Origin: Phoronis australis
Taxonomy: Eukaryota > Phoronida > Phoronidae
NCBI GenBank assembly: GCA_002633005.1
Contig: NMRA01000863.1
Span: forward strand, 23,600 to 87,599
Direction of reading: 5' to 3'
DNA: 64,000 nt
Positions 12,240-25,015 of the stretch are shown here, one piece after another. The position numbers were made by a program, and so were the translations under genes. Each line of letters starts with the position of its first letter. Position 1 is the stretch's first letter. The notes below the pieces were generated by a model, which saw nothing but the letters and a program-made list of their open reading frames with translations, did no database searches and had not been told where the DNA came from.

Positions 12240-13310
12240 AGGGTACATTGCTGGATCAACATAATCACTCACGAAGCTGACGAGAGCATCACGCCGACGA
12301 TCACAAGGGCAATGATATATACTGGCTTCATTGTAGTCTGCTTGGCTCGTATGGCGATATTTCAGGCTGCAAAAGAATCATGGCATTTTCAGTGTCATGG
12401 ACAGTGTTAAGTATCATACATACATAGACTTTATAGCTGCTTTTCACCTTGTTAAACTGGATGAAAAGAGGTCTTTCATTCTCATCAAAACCGCCCTCTT
12501 TATAATGGTTGACATGAGAGCATTCCAGTCCCGATACAAAACCAACAGGCACTGCATGTACATATGTCATTGTGGAAGTTGAAAATCTTACATTTTTATC
12601 CCGCTAAATAGAGCAAAATGCAGCTCCACTTTAATTGTAACCTTTTTGAGATCCTTCCTTCAAGGAGTTGGGTCCCTGATTTGAGTCGTGTTTTGATTAA
12701 TGCGAACTCTTGGCGCATAATCCCAGAAAAAATCCTATGGCAAGCGACACTACATATACATGACCTTAAAACAAATTTGTCTTGTGATACATCTCAAATC
12801 TCTATAACAACTTTGTGTTTTACATGCAACTCACGCATTAACTGGCAGGCAATGGAATTGTGTATACGTAGTGATGGTGGCCTGGTAAAATACAAAATCT
12901 CGGCGAAAGTTCGCAAGAATACGATATGTTGGGGTTTGCGTTTTTTATTAATAAATTTCTTTCTATGTACGTGAGATATACATTTGACGGAGAATGCTAT
13001 TCATTACAAATTATTAGGAAATCGACAGAAGGTAACACACCAGACTTTCGTCTTCACATCATTTCATATTGTACATGTACTTCACAATCCCTGTATCAGC
13101 CGTTTGAACCATGCGCAGACAACAGAATGATGCAAGTGAGCAAAAGATGCTACCACCGATCACGAGTCGAAAAAAGATCAACCCTTAGAAGAAAAACCAG
13201 ACTTGGCGATCTTAGTGTTATTCGTAAGAATCATGTGAAAATCATTCTTTGCCTATGGATATGTGATTTTTATTTGTACGTCGTGTGATGTTGTGATTCG
13301 TACCTAAGAT
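12240..13310 (-). repeat. Paralogous block, copy 1 (pairs with 25.2-27.4 kb)
   Basis: 12240-12580 matches 25230-25590, and 12640-13310 matches about 26740-27400, in the same order and orientation. The second part shares endings such as gacttggcgatctta/gatctggcgatcata and gtaagaatcatgtg. Identity is moderate with many indels. The best-conserved part is the signal-peptide exon at 12273-12366. The second part may hold the promoter or first exon of that gene, but I cannot show it. Confidence 0.7.
12273..12366 (-). CDS. Signal-peptide exon of a putative secreted peptide gene (copy 1)
   Basis: On the minus strand a 94-nt exon begins after a good acceptor (ttcttttgcag, then CCTGAAATATC) and ends at a GTGAGTG donor at 12272. 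It has 35 nt of 5' UTR, then an ATG at 12331-12329 encoding MKPVYIIALVIVGVMLSSAS, a short basic start plus hydrophobic core typical of a secretory signal peptide; the last codon is split by the donor. The copy at 25273-25363 has the same acceptor, the same 35-nt UTR length, the same exon phase and mostly silent or conservative changes, which argues for selection on protein. The gene would need an upstream UTR exon (higher coordinates) and downstream exons encoding the mature peptide (lower coordinates); I found neither. The function is unknown. Confidence 0.6.
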
Positions 13311-15150
13311 GTTGCGGTTTGCAAGCATGATGCTCTGTGCTGTACCTAAGGTATCGTGGTTCCGTGGTAAGATTTAATGCTGACGATTTTCATGGGTTCT
13401 GGTGTATTGTTCAAAGTTCGTGCGTGTGATTGTCTGATGCATTGGGTTGCAAACTAAGAAATTATAAATAGCTGATCGATAGTCATTCATAGATAGGAGT
13501 TCGTTGTCCGTTTTTATAACCGACAGACTCGTTAGTTTCGTTGAATTTGATCGAACTTTTGTATCTAAAGTGAACAATTTATAACGATATTCCAATTTAG
13601 TCAGATTTAACCATACAGTGACTTAGAAGTGTTTCTGTTGTTTTGTAGTTGCTTCCCATTTATCATAACTGAAAAAATACATCGGTACAGTATGTGCTTC
13701 TTTCCAAACGTGTCTCGAGTAATTTTTAGAGCTTTTCTGTCTGAAAATCCTTTCAATAATTGATAATTTCTCTTGAATATTCCGAGCAATTAGCCATTGT
13801 AAATTAAGCTATTTAAAATATATTACGTTCAAGTGCAATACATCTACATGTAGAACATTGTTACTACAAAGCTATATATTGTGTTTTAATGATTAATTAC
13901 TTTTAGTGGAGTTTCGGAGCGGAAACTTTTCGTTTTCTACTTTGAAAAGCAGGTGGACAGATCAGCGGTTTTGGTTTTGCACGAAATTGATGAATTAGAA
14001 AAGGTAGAAATACGAACAAGGGTTTTGCTGAGAACAACCGACTCTTAGTTTACTGAGCGAATAAAATGGGGCCTTCACAGCTCTATGATCTTGTACAAAG
14101 CCACAAGGCGGAAGGTAGACAAGTCTCCTCCATATGTTATTGCCCTAAGGAAACACACGGTGAATTCATACATATCCTTCAGAAATCACGTGATATAAAA
14201 CGTGCACAAAGAGCCTGGAATTATTCAAATGACGTGCCATAGTTATGGAAATCTTTACATAGCTTGGAAAATTCATGACGGTGAAGAAGTATTATACTCT
14301 TTTGGGTTGAAAATGAAAAAGAGTTAGATTTTTTCTCTGGCGTTGAAACCGACAACTCTTTAAAAATAGAAACCAAAGAGTCCTATTGCCCTGTGCAAAA
14401 AAATTACTTTGCTAAGACAAATCCTAAATTTAGTTAAGATGAATCTTGAATTTGTCTAAAGTCCGTTAAAAGAAAGAGATCTTGAGTTTGACTTGATAGT
14501 TTTTTTACTTATATTTCGTATTCAGTTAGTCTTCAATCATACCAGATGTTCAAGTTTCAAAGCTTGAAGGTTGAGACAAATCTTGGCCTTAAGTCAAAAA
14601 TGAACTTAGTCAGTTTTTTGGAACTGCCGTTTGGCTTAAAAGGACTTATAGTTTAGTTTTTCTTAATTCTTTTGACTGCTACAAATACCAGCTTTATCAA
14701 TTATCGTTCACAAGAAATGAGGCATTTTACGGGTATTTTTAAAAAGAACAGATAAAATGATGTGGAAGTTTCAAAACTTGAAGGTTGAAACAAATCTTAG
14801 CCTTAAGTCAAAAATGAACTTGGTCAGTTTCTCATTGTTGACGATTTCTCTGGCCTCTGCACTGTTGTTGAAAAAAAAATCAGTTCTTTTCGTTTTAAGG
14901 TACTGAAACAAATCTTTGTCAGAGAACTGATGTCATTGATCAAAATAGGTGTCTTGTTCTTAGTGTTTACTATCCAAGTCCACTTGCATGATACGACTGA
15001 GAAGAGTGTAACATTTAAGCCTTCTCACTCACTCACTGACCTATCCATCCGAACAATGGACCGCGTATCTGACATTTCAATGCACATTTGTTGTCGCCAC
15101 TGACAGATAGTCTACACATACACAAAGTAAAATTATTTCGAAAATCTAGA
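13311..15150. other. No gene recognised; contains a ~68-bp direct repeat
   Basis: 14552-14620 and 14766-14832 are direct copies (caagtttcaaagcttgaagg; ccttaagtcaaaaatgaact) about 214 bp apart with a few mismatches. No coding sequence is recognisable in the rest. Confidence 0.5.
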
Positions 15151-15159
15151 AGAACATAC

Positions 15160-15575
15160 TTACCAAATTGTCGCAACTAGTTTCGAGTCAGTGTGTAGAA
15201 ACAATGTGTTGGCCACTTATATAATCTATCAAACAGCGTATACCCGCACTATACCTATCTTAATCTATTCGAACCCACTCGTATCTGCAGCAAATTATTC
15301 GATTACTGATGTGTCCTCGAAGAAATGCATGCACAGTGGCTACAAAAACACGGTGTTTAACATGTATATAATCTATCAAGCGGCTAATATCCCACATTAA
15401 GCCGATCTTAATCTACTCGAACCCCTCGTATCTCCAGCATATTTTTCGATTACTGACGTTTACCCGAAAAATTCATGCATAGTCGCTACAAAAACATGGT
15501 GTTTAACATTGATATAATCTGTCGAGCTGCTAATATCCTGCATTGAAGCCGGGCTTAATCGATTCGAACGTCAGA
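15160..15575 (+). repeat. 147-bp tandem repeat, about 2.5 units
   Basis: Units begin near 15219, 15366 and 15513 at atataatctatcaa and share cttaatctactcgaacccct, tcgattactga and gctacaaaaacatggtgttt. The equivalent paralogous position at 28690-28830 has only one unit, so the expansion is specific to this copy. Confidence 0.75.
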
Positions 15576-16444
15576 CCAAGACGAGATTTCGTCGTGCTCA
15601 CTGGTGTCGTAGGCCTACTCGAAAAAGCGTATTTAATGTCTCATTTCGAGTAGACTCCAAACGCGTACTCAGATCTCAGAACCGTACTCGAGTTGCTATG
15701 GAACACTTCAGTTATGATGTTAAATGCAAAACCACGACAAGTCACGCTGATTCAGCGCTCCCTATATTGGCATCGACTATCCTAGCAACTATGTTATCGT
15801 CAGCTCTCGTTACAATTACAGGAGTATAACGTGGAATGGTGAGTGTTCTGTTACTGATCAATACGCTATTGTCCTACCATTTCTTGATACATTTGTAGAA
15901 TATAAATAGGTAAATAAAACAACAGGAATGGATCAACTGAGATTTTCGGATGTAATAACGTCCTTTGTCAACAGAAACAGAAATAAAGTAAAATCAAACA
16001 CTAGATGACAATTGACATTTAAGATATGGTGTAATGAATATGATACATTTTTGCGTAAAAAAATTCAATTGCCATTTTATTTCTGTTTCTGTTGACAAAG
16101 GACGTTATCACATCCGAAAATTTCAGTTGATCCATTCTTGTCGTTTTGGCATGGTCACACCAACGATTGACGGCACATTGAAATTATCTTTTTCATTAAT
16201 GCGGTGGTGGGCCGGTGACCTCAGAACGGGAGTCGGGTACCATAGGCCTACCACCAGCCTGCAACCAAATTGCACAATTTCTTTGACGGGAGGTCGAATT
16301 TCAAAAGTTTGTACCTTAATTGCCAGCGGTGGTGTTCTTTTCTAGTAAACCGGTTGTCCACGTCAGCCCGAAACTCCACTGAGTCGACATTTGGGCCGCA
16401 GTTGTTTGGTTACTGGTCAACCCCTGTTCTCTCTTGCATGAAAC

Positions 16445-19400
16445 CAGGAAGAGATAACCAGGAAGGGACAACTAGTTAAACCGCCGTTTTTGGCCTCCTT
16501 CCCCGGACTAATTTCAGGACTTCAGTTTCGTTTAAAAGGAAACAGATGATTTTATCAGAGAGATTAAAGCTTTTTCTATAGAAAGATATCAAAAAACTCA
16601 CTTTGCAACGTTAAACAGTGGTGTAAATGTACTTTGAAAATATCGACTTCAGCGCACGTAATCGCAACTTCCCACACGCAGTCACGGGTATTTAAGCTTT
16701 TCCGTCGATGTATAGATGGCGCAGTAGTCAATTACTCTCTCAATTTGCATATCAAATTTGCATGTGGGAGTTCTGAGACTCTCGTCAGTTGTTGGTCCAG
16801 CGCTTGAGAGAATAAAGCGGTGACCTCCCGCTGAGAGCACGCGCTCATGAAGATACCACTGCTAACTCGATCGCTTCGCAATCAGGAGGTGAAAACACTC
16901 GCATGACCGCAGTTCTGAATTCCAGCTAAGCAAGCCTTATTTCGAGGAGCGGACTTTGAATTGTTTTCGTCCCCTGACAGTGGATCGCAGAGATTAGATA
17001 GAATGAGGTAAACATCGAACTTTCTGCGGCTACCTATCGTGTTGACAAAAGTTTGAAGTGTCAGAACCATAGACGGAGTGCGCGGGATTTCTGTGATTCC
17101 TGTTCTTCAGTTGACGAAAGCATTGCTATCGGCATAAAGAATGACCGTGGGAAATTCATTTTGAGGTGGACACCTGTATCCAAGAATAAATATTAATACT
17201 CTGTAATATCTCACCCTCCGCGTTTCGTTTCTTAGACGTTGCTTGAGGTTGCGGTATCGTGAAACAACACCGTCGGGTGAGAGAAGTTGCACCGAATAAT
17301 TGGAATTGGCTGCAGTTCTTTCCTTTAGAATGCCCGGACTCAACTGTGCCGTTTTCTTGGCAAGTCTCTTGCCTGCAGAAATTTTTCTGAGCATTGAAGA
17401 CATCGACCTTCTCTTGCGCCAATCAACCTTTTATCTGCTACAGAAATGTTATGCCTAATTTTCTACCATTTTAGCACACTTTGTGGCTCTGCCATAATCG
17501 TAATACTGAATTCCGTTACAGTATGCATACTTGGAAGTTAGTTTTGCTAGATGTTTTTCCAAATTAAGCCACAGCAGTTGTTCATAATTAAATGCCTCAA
17601 ATTCCTCGACGCCATGGACATTTCCGTCAACACAAAACGCACCCTTTCCATTCTTAAAAATTCGTATTTGTGCTATAATTGCTTCGAAGGACCGGCAGTA
17701 ACCGTGGCTGGAATGTCGGCAGCTTCGCGACTAAGTATACAGCTAACTCCTGTTGAAATTCTCCATACTTCCAAATTCTTGTTTGCAGGTGCTGGTAATT
17801 GCCTTCAATAGTTTTCATAATAAGAGACTAGAAATGCGAGTTGTCACTGCCTTACATTTGCAATGGCCACCTTGCTACATTCGACTTGCGCAATAGCCGA
17901 ATTAGTGTCCACATTTGTGGTCACGTGCCGGATACAGGCCCATGAGACAAGTTGCAGCAACAAATTCAGTACGAATCCATCAACCGTTTTACACGCACAA
18001 TTAAATGTGCAAAACTGCTCCTGTATTTCTCAAACCTTTAATTTAATGCTCAAGCTATACAACGAGTGCGTGTTGAAACACAACATTGACCTTGGACCAA
18101 CGAAAGACTCCTTGCATCAGGACCTTAGTAAGCGGGGGGAGGGCGAGTGCCACCCAAAAAAATTGCATGCCTCAGGGTCAAACCATGGCAACCGACAAAG
18201 ATGTGGGGCTGGGGAAAGACAAAAAAGAAAGACTTCGAATACTGATCAGAGGGAAAATTCAAGAGAACATTGACAACTCGGTATCAGTGTATGGTTTACC
18301 ATTTGAGGGCCCTGGCCAGGACAATTGTTGCTAGGGTCTCCGTTTTTGCAGCATAGGTCGTCTAAGCGCCCTTGAAAATGTGCATTTAATCATTCATACA
18401 TGTATTTCGAAAAGTCGAGAAAATTTGTGAAGCAAAAGTTTTGCGGAGCGCATTAATTCAGTCCAAGTTTTTCAGTGGTCCATAGGCTGTGCACTACAGG
18501 GGGCTGAAGGGGCTTTAGCCCCCATGTTTGTCAGTGCTGCGCCCTCTATACACCTCCGACATGACACTGCCAACTACTCACGAGGGGAAGTTGAGATTCC
18601 AAATTCACCAAAAACACAAAACACTCGTGCACAGCACAGAAGCTGTCTTGTAAGAAATGGCGATGCGTCACTGAACTTAGTTGAAGGCTGAAGGCTGACT
18701 TGCAAAAATTCGATCCATCATCAGACCACCATATCGCAAAGGACACTAAACGACAACAGTGATATTCATGAATGTCGGGCAGCTCTAAATGCTTTATTGA
18801 ATTAAAAAGTAAACTAATGAAATTCAAAAATTTATAAACCGTAGATCGAAAAAGAAGTTCAAGTCATTGCTCATAACTTTGCACTTCCTTGATGCTGTAG
18901 TCCCCAGTAGTATTGTGCAATGAATTTAGGTTCTTCTGAACAGAATCGTTTGCTTGCCATTCCCGTGCATACTGCAAAGGCTGGACACGTCGTGACTCAG
19001 TGACGCACCCACAGTAAAGGTGTAGTCCTGCAGTAGGCTGCCCGCGTAGAATCCGCTCACAGTGATTGACGGGAAAATAACTTGAACTGCAGGGGTTTAA
19101 CATGAAGTGTGTGCATTTTTGGGACACGAGTTCATTTTCCCAGCCCCCCGGCAGAAGCTGGACCAGTGGCCGTGTTTCAACAAGAAATTTTGATACAGCT
19201 CTACAGGCCAAGGATTTCGTGATCATACCTTTCAAAAAATTTTCAGGAAATGACCGTATTAAAATGAACTTTTCCCGAAACTGGGTCAAAAAACGACCTT
19301 TGACCCAGAACACGGGTATACACTGTAGGTTCGAGTTAAGCCGCACGTCTCAAATGAATCATAGCGGAGCTGACCAGCGACTAGCATTAGTTCGTCGAAT

Positions 19401-19993
19401 TGAGCATGCATGGATCAGACTTCGGCGGCGACGCCACGACACCGGTTACCGTGGCGGGAGCAGCTAATTTCTTGGCTAATTTCTTGACAAAATAACACGA
19501 CCTGCTTCTAAATCTGGATTTAAGCAAAATGACGAAGTCCACTCATACACACATGCAAGCGTATCCAAATACAATTGAAGGTATTTTCATGTGAAACCAT
19601 TCAATGTTCTAATTTTCTTAGATCTACCCAATCAGGTAGAACTGCGTTTCAAGGGATTCACTATAAGCACCTGAGGGTTCAAATTGGAAGCTCGCGTCGT
19701 ATGACGTCATATGACGCAGGAGATGCGAGCCTCATTTGCATATATTAGTGACATCTGTTGGTTCAAAAAAGAGGATCATTGCCCGAGTACATGCCTGGGA
19801 AGAGGCATCTTGTGGAAGGGTAAAACATGTCATGTTCAAAGCATCCTAGTGCCATTAATATGCAGTCTTTGAGTTAAGCTTTCAAACACAATGCTTGGAT
19901 TCCAGACGACTTTAACATTTACTTTTGAAATCACGTTTGAAAATACGTTAAAATGCGCTAAAACAGTTGTCCCTTCCTGGTTATCTCTTCATG
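16445..19993 (-). mobile_element. TIR DNA transposon, 29-bp TIR family, copy 1 (3.5 kb)
   Basis: The ends are inverted copies of a 29-bp terminal repeat beginning CAGGAAGAGATAACC: left 16445-16473, right 19965-19993 (one mismatch). They are flanked by near-identical 7-bp sites, atgaaac (16438-16444) and ataaaac (19994-20000). Copies 2 (41176-45213) and 3 (32097-33194) share the same ends and much of the interior. Near the right end is a palindromic bZIP-type site, tatgacgtcata. The interior holds a broken ORF (17107-17403) but no transposase I can name, so it is probably non-autonomous or decayed. From memory, the first 14 bases match the Drosophila P-element terminus (CATGATGAAATAAC) at 11 positions, and P elements make 7-8 bp target duplications, so a P-like origin is possible but unproven. 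Confidence 0.85.
17107..17403 (-). pseudogene. ORF remnant inside TIR element copy 1, conserved in all copies
   Basis: The 98-codon reading frame is alignable to 44263-44550 (95 codons) in copy 2 and to 32223-32530 in copy 3, where a one-base deletion shifts the frame. The shared core includes KISAGKRLAKK, LSPGILKERTAAN, LSPDGVVSRYRNLKQR and NETRRV, which is basic and probably helical, then a hydrophobic stretch VLIFILGYRCP. Keeping the frame in two of three copies suggests it once was part of a coding exon. I do not recognise the family; a transposase fragment or a captured host exon are both possible. Confidence 0.4.
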
Positions 19994-22395
19994 ATAAAAC
20001 CCATTGCCGCGTAAGCCTATGCTGATGTCAAAACTTTGATACTGAATGTGTGTCTTTTACCGGGTTGAATCAAGTTAGTTGACAATTAGTGGCGCGTGAG
20101 TTAAAAACACTACATGTAGTACACTAGACCTACATGTATAGGCAGGCATGCCGAGCTCATCAGTGAACGGGACGAGACGTCTGCTCATAAATCGGCAAAA
20201 AAACCTGGAATATCATTCGGGGATTGAGGAATTATTGATGACTAAACTATTATTTGAAATCTGACAGGGAAGCAAATTGTTTTCATTAACTTTCCTAACC
20301 GTACAAACTGTTGCACACGCACTTCGTCTTCAATCACGGCAATCCCCACCCCACAGCTGCTTTGACCCTTGTAATGACTCGTCGACTGGACATGGGATTA
20401 ACATTCGTCACTTGCCAGGAATCGTAGTAAGAAGGACTTTAAAAATGGCGGCAATGAAGTGCAGTGAGTATGAAGTGTGAGTCTTAGTATGATTCGAGTC
20501 TGAATACGGAGATTGGAGACCGGGGCCAGGTAAACCAGAAGCACATGTCTTGGATTGTATTTTTAAAATTATAATTTAAATAAGATACTGAGAATTTGTA
20601 ACATATTTTTTCTCGTCTTAATAATTGAAAACGGCAGCTAAATATAATAATCTCTTCTGCATACAAACTATCCCAGAAGCAATAGAGAGGAACTCGTGGG
20701 GGCATGCGCATTGAGATTTGCACATTCGCTATTGGACGTTTTGTTGTATTTAGACGTATGAGCACACGGGATTTCGAACATTCAACGTTTCATCGTTGTA
20801 GTTTGTCCTCTTTGTATTTCAATGACACCGAAGCAGATGTCACAGGAAAGGTCTGATTTAATTTTAGAAGCTCATCAACTTCGACTGACAAAGCGATTTG
20901 TTATTTTTCACACGCATGTTTTTCAGTCATTCAATTCAAATTTTCAGGAAACCCTTGCCTGTTTGAAGCAGCTGTTTGTTCAAAACCATTCTATCCGGTA
21001 TATCGTTTGCCTAATTTTGGTCAAATTTCTAGAAACGTGACGTGGGTGAGATTTTTCATGGCTTCTGCCGTGCGCCAAATAGCACATTTTGGCGAAAGAC
21101 ATTTTAGTACACAGGTGCATGTTGATTGCATGGAAAAGCTTTTGAGTAACCTCAAAGGGTATAGCTAGTTAAGAATCTTGATAATACATACCAAGTTAAG
21201 TAATGCATAAAATGCCATAATGTTTACCTCCTTCATGATATCAAATTAAAAAGCTTTTTGAGACCGATTTTGTACCTCGGCTGAGATCAGAAAATCATTG
21301 AATTTTCCCGTCTATTTTCGTGACGCGGGTTCACTGTGCATCAGTTGAGGAACGACTCCTCAATGACGGCCATGTCCTTGAAAACGTAATAGTGTCATCG
21401 TGAACGTAAAAGCTGTGTTATATTGTTTGATTGTTTTTGATTCTCATGTTGGTTCTTTTGATACAAACTTAATTATCTAGTTTCTAAATTTGATCTGCTC
21501 TTTGCATATGACAATTGGTATTTAATGTTATCATATGTCTGTGAATACGTCGCATCCCTCGGCGCAGACAACACTACCGAGGTGCCCTGACTCATCGTGA
21601 GGGTACGTCAAATTGCAGCAACAGTACCCCTTCTGGTAATGAATTAGAAGAAAAAATTTCTAGATCGACAAACGTCTGCATATCGGTGTAATTATTATTC
21701 CTTGGTATAATCTGAAGTAGAAAATTTCACTCAACTTTCGGGAAATTGTGTCCGTGCAAATGCATATTTCGACCTCTGACTTCAGACCGCCGAAGCAGTG
21801 CCAAAGATACTCTTTGGCAGTGCCGTTCGAAATCTCTGTTAACTAGTTTAGATCTATGAAAATTCATGAAATTTAGCTGAGTGAGCTTTTTGGAGGTATT
21901 TAGTGTAGACCTACAGGATGAACTAACTCTGACAAAAAAATCAGCTCCACTACAAGCCCAGACTAAATGCTTTGTAATGCAGTGCTTTAATGGCACGCGG
22001 GTGAGTGGCTCCCAGACAGATGATCGTCTTGTCGGTTTATAAAAAAACTAAAAATACGCTCTATGCAATTTTAAAGGTTAATGGCTGTATACTCCCAAGT
22101 AGCATAAAGGAAATAATTTCCAAACTTTTTACATTGTCTATATGTCAGTGATTATCTTTTTGACTGAACCGACAACACCTCACAGGTCTTAGCACTCCTT
22201 GGAAATTTCAGCCAAAGCAATAGGAATTTTGTCAGCGAAATGACTTATATGACCGTTAAAGCCATTTCTGGGTCACGGGTTTATACTGCATTATGTTAGC
22301 AAAATTTTGAAACCTCGTTAGTATTTAAAATTTCGAATTATATTCTGAAAATTTCCCGGCAGCGAGCTTTTGTTTACATATCGCCCATCACCAAT

Positions 22396-22494
22396 ATGGC
22401 GGATCGTGACGCGCTGCTTGGTCGTCTCATTGATCATGATCATGGTATGGAACGCCACTTATTGGCCATTCTCTTTTTATCGACAACTCAGTGA
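22396..22494 (+). CDS. Possible first exon with YY1-type start (low confidence)
   Basis: CAATATGGCGG at about 22393 matches the YY1 promoter/start consensus (CAAnATGGCGG). It opens a 32-codon reading frame beginning MADRDALLGRLIDHDHGMER and ending at a TGA, with no clear donor. The charged start followed by a leucine-rich helix looks protein-like. In duplication copy B the same frame has a 4-nt insertion and is then split by a 5.1-kb transposon (from 35611), so that copy cannot be functional. I cannot assign a family. Confidence 0.3.
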   Translation: MADRDALLGRLIDHDHGMERHLLAILFLSTTQ

Positions 22495-23361
22495 CTGTTC
22501 TTTTTCCACAGTTGTGTAAATTTCATAGCGTATTATTGTTATGAGGTTTTAGTGAAGAATCGACAAGAAAATAGCAAAACGCCGCGTTTGTAACGAGCGA
22601 CACTAGTTCTCAAGACGAAACCTTTTTGTTAATCAAATTAGGAGGATGACGCAACATGACTTTGATCTCTATCACATGGAATTGTTTTCGTGGTAACTTG
22701 AATTTTGTGCTCGTCCTCTTAGTGCCGCGGTGTTAGGTGTGGAACAATTGCATAATTTTGTGCATTCAAATTACATTAATGAATCGGAGAACTTCTAGCG
22801 GAAACCCTAGCGCCGATATCACGTTAAGTTATTATTGCTATTACTTAATGTACGTCTAGCTACAACAGCTCAAAAAGCAGGTGACGAAAACACGCTTACT
22901 AGAGTATGTTCAGTCTTAAACTGGTGCTTTGGGCACTGAATGGGATCAGGGTCAGAGGCGAGGAAAGCAAATAATCTGCCGATCAATGAGGTCGAGTTTG
23001 TCGCAATCAACCAGCTCTTGCAATTCATGACAGAAGAAAAGAAAAGTTTACAGTACTCATTGTGTCTCTTTATTCAGTGTATATTTCCACATATCTGGAT
23101 TATGGCCCAATGTAGGGACAGGTTTTACTGATTAACGTTCTCAATACCCCCTTGTAGGCATAGGTACGTTGAGGCGAAGATCGGTGTCTGTATTTCTCTC
23201 GACGTCCAAGAATCTCTTTTCATTGTTGATCGTGCGGCGCTCGACTTTGGCCGCCTTGGCTGGATCAGTGCAGCAAGCCTTAGCTTCCGTGACGCTAAAA
23301 CAACAATGACCTTTTTTATTCGATTGCCCGCGGGAAAATGTGAAACAACGAATCCAAGCTG

Positions 23362-23773
23362 GGTACCTAAACTACACGGTTGACGGGTAAACACGGTCAC
23401 GGACGCATGAACACGACTCACGGACACCGTCCACTGACTCACGAACACGGGAACGGACTCACCAACCCGACCCATTCACCCAAATACACGGGATACGGAC
23501 TCACATTCACGAAGAAACACCGTGGTTAACGAACCGCAAAAAACCATACGGTTTATGGACAAAATGTCAGCTGACCCAGGAATACGATGAGTCCGTGACC
23601 CGTGTTTGGCGGTCCGTTAACCGTGTTCCTCGTGAATACGAGTCAGTGTCCCGTGTATGTGGGTGAATGGATCGTGTTTTTTGAGTCCGTTACCCGTGTT
23701 TGTGAGTCAGTGGACGGTGTTTGCAGGTACGTGAGTCGTGTTCATGCGTCCGTGACCGTGTATTTTAGGTACC
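23362..23773. repeat. Long foldback repeat (about 190-bp arms), copy A
   Basis: The sequence from ggtacctaaactacacgg (23362) inward is an imperfect inverted copy of the sequence ending at ggtacc (23773). Arms of about 190 bp flank a loop of about 40 bp near 23550-23590. Each arm is built from short, variable repeats of the type gactcacgaacacgg (cgtgttcgtgagtc on the other arm). Read as RNA, it would form one long hairpin. The copy at 45727-46162 keeps the same structure. Confidence 0.8.
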
Positions 23774-24575
23774 TTGGAATCTAGAAAAATATCGATGTCA
23801 CATACGGCCAGTTTGAACTCAGAAATCTAGTTGTGCAGGTGCGTAGTATGCCCTTGCTTTTTTACGAGTCATAACAGTAGGCCGTACTAGCATAACTGTT
23901 CATAGCTGTTATATTTTATGTGGTGAGAGGAATAAAAACTCAGCTCATGATGATAACAACTAGTCTAAATCTATTCCAATGTGGCGGCTTGCATTACAAC
24001 AACGTTTTCTTACAAATGCGAGACTTAAACTAAAAACATACAAACATCACAATAGCAATAAAATGTAATGTGTGTACCGACAAGTACACGTGTACGGTAT
24101 ACGTGACTTCATAGCTACAAGCCTACCCTTACCCCTAACAGCAATGACATTGGAAGTTAAACAAAGCCAAGCCCTGTTTAGCCCATTTGTTAGCTGGGTA
24201 GACAATAGACAATCCTGCGGAAGGGGCGGAGCTCTCAAACTTCATAGTTTTAACAGGTTTGTCTAATGCTTTGATGTGGCATCTCTTGTGTAAAACGAAA
24301 TATTATTTCTGCAAGCTAGCTGGCTAATTGATTACTAACGTAGTACAATAGGCCAAAACAGGGCTTGACATTGTTTTGATGGATGATCGGATAGCGGTGC
24401 TGTTGAGATACCGGAAGTCACGTACGCGACTGAAGTCACGTATACAGTGCACGAATTCTCAGTTGTCGGCACAAGCATTACATTTTAATACTGTGAGCAG
24501 TTGTGTTGGTACGGGCCTTAGTGACAATGTTGTTCCCAGTGGCCTTTGATATTCATAGTGTTAGTACGACCGGAG

Positions 24576-25015
24576 AGTTGGAGTAATTAGTCTATCACGT
24601 TTCTTGTAAAAGTAACTGCACTTGTTGATCCTAAATTTTTAATGAAGAATGTAATTCTATCAAACGCCACCTCAGGTACAACTAATTATTAATGATGTAT
24701 AATTTTGGATGAATGCCTGACTAAATTATCGGCACAATTGTCTGATGTACGTGCCCGAATTTTGAGAACCAGTTTTCCCCACGGGCATCAAACTGGTTCT
24801 CAAAATGCGGGCACGTTATATATCAGACGATTGCCAAATTATCTACAGCAACTGTGAAGGATCCATATTTGAAAAGTATTTGTCTTGATACGGTAGAAAT
24901 CTTTTGAATCATTGAAATTACTTCACTGTTGGTTTAAGTAGTCACTTATATAACCTCTCTACACTCTGTTAGATTTCGCATTTTGGCAACACTCTTGGAT
25001 TATAAAATTTAAAAA
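24576..25015. repeat. Dispersed repeat related to 60190-60780
   Basis: Shared stretches include ggagtaattag, aattttggatgaatgcctga, tagtcacttat and tttcgcattttgg-aacactcttgg. The copy here carries an extra 105-bp inverted-repeat element (24731-24835). The copy at 60190-60780 has different extra sequence in its middle. Confidence 0.7.
24731..24835. mobile_element. 105-bp miniature inverted-repeat element with 8-bp target duplication
   Basis: It begins ggcacaattgtctgat and ends atcagacgattgcc, which are inverted copies with one indel. The arms continue inward through gtgcccg and attttgagaaccagttt, so almost the whole element folds on itself. It is flanked by identical 8-bp repeats, aaattatc (24723-24730 and 24836-24843). 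The related sequence near 60330 lacks it. The 8-bp duplication suggests a hAT-type transposase moved it; that is inference. Confidence 0.8.

Larger units (their letters stand above)
19994..24012 (+). repeat. Segmental duplication, copy A
   Basis: This ~4-kb stretch is nearly identical in order and orientation to 33195-35610, 40759-41175 and 45221-46403. Small indels and scattered substitutions separate the copies. It is uninterrupted here, so it supplies the empty sites of two insertions in copy B: gtctcatt at 22424-22431 and ctattac at 22838-22844. Homology begins exactly at the end of TIR element copy 1 and ends at ttttctta (about 24012), near where the Gypsy region begins in copy B. Confidence 0.9.

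Noticed and set aside
12618-13288. Two overlapping plus-strand ORFs of about 120 codons
   Set aside because: The paralogous region 26.7-27.4 kb does not keep either frame and no domain is visible.
18864-19346. 160-codon minus-strand ORF inside TIR element copy 1
   Set aside because: It overlaps a plus-strand ORF of similar length (19102-19467) and is not kept open in copy 2, so there is no evidence that it is coding.
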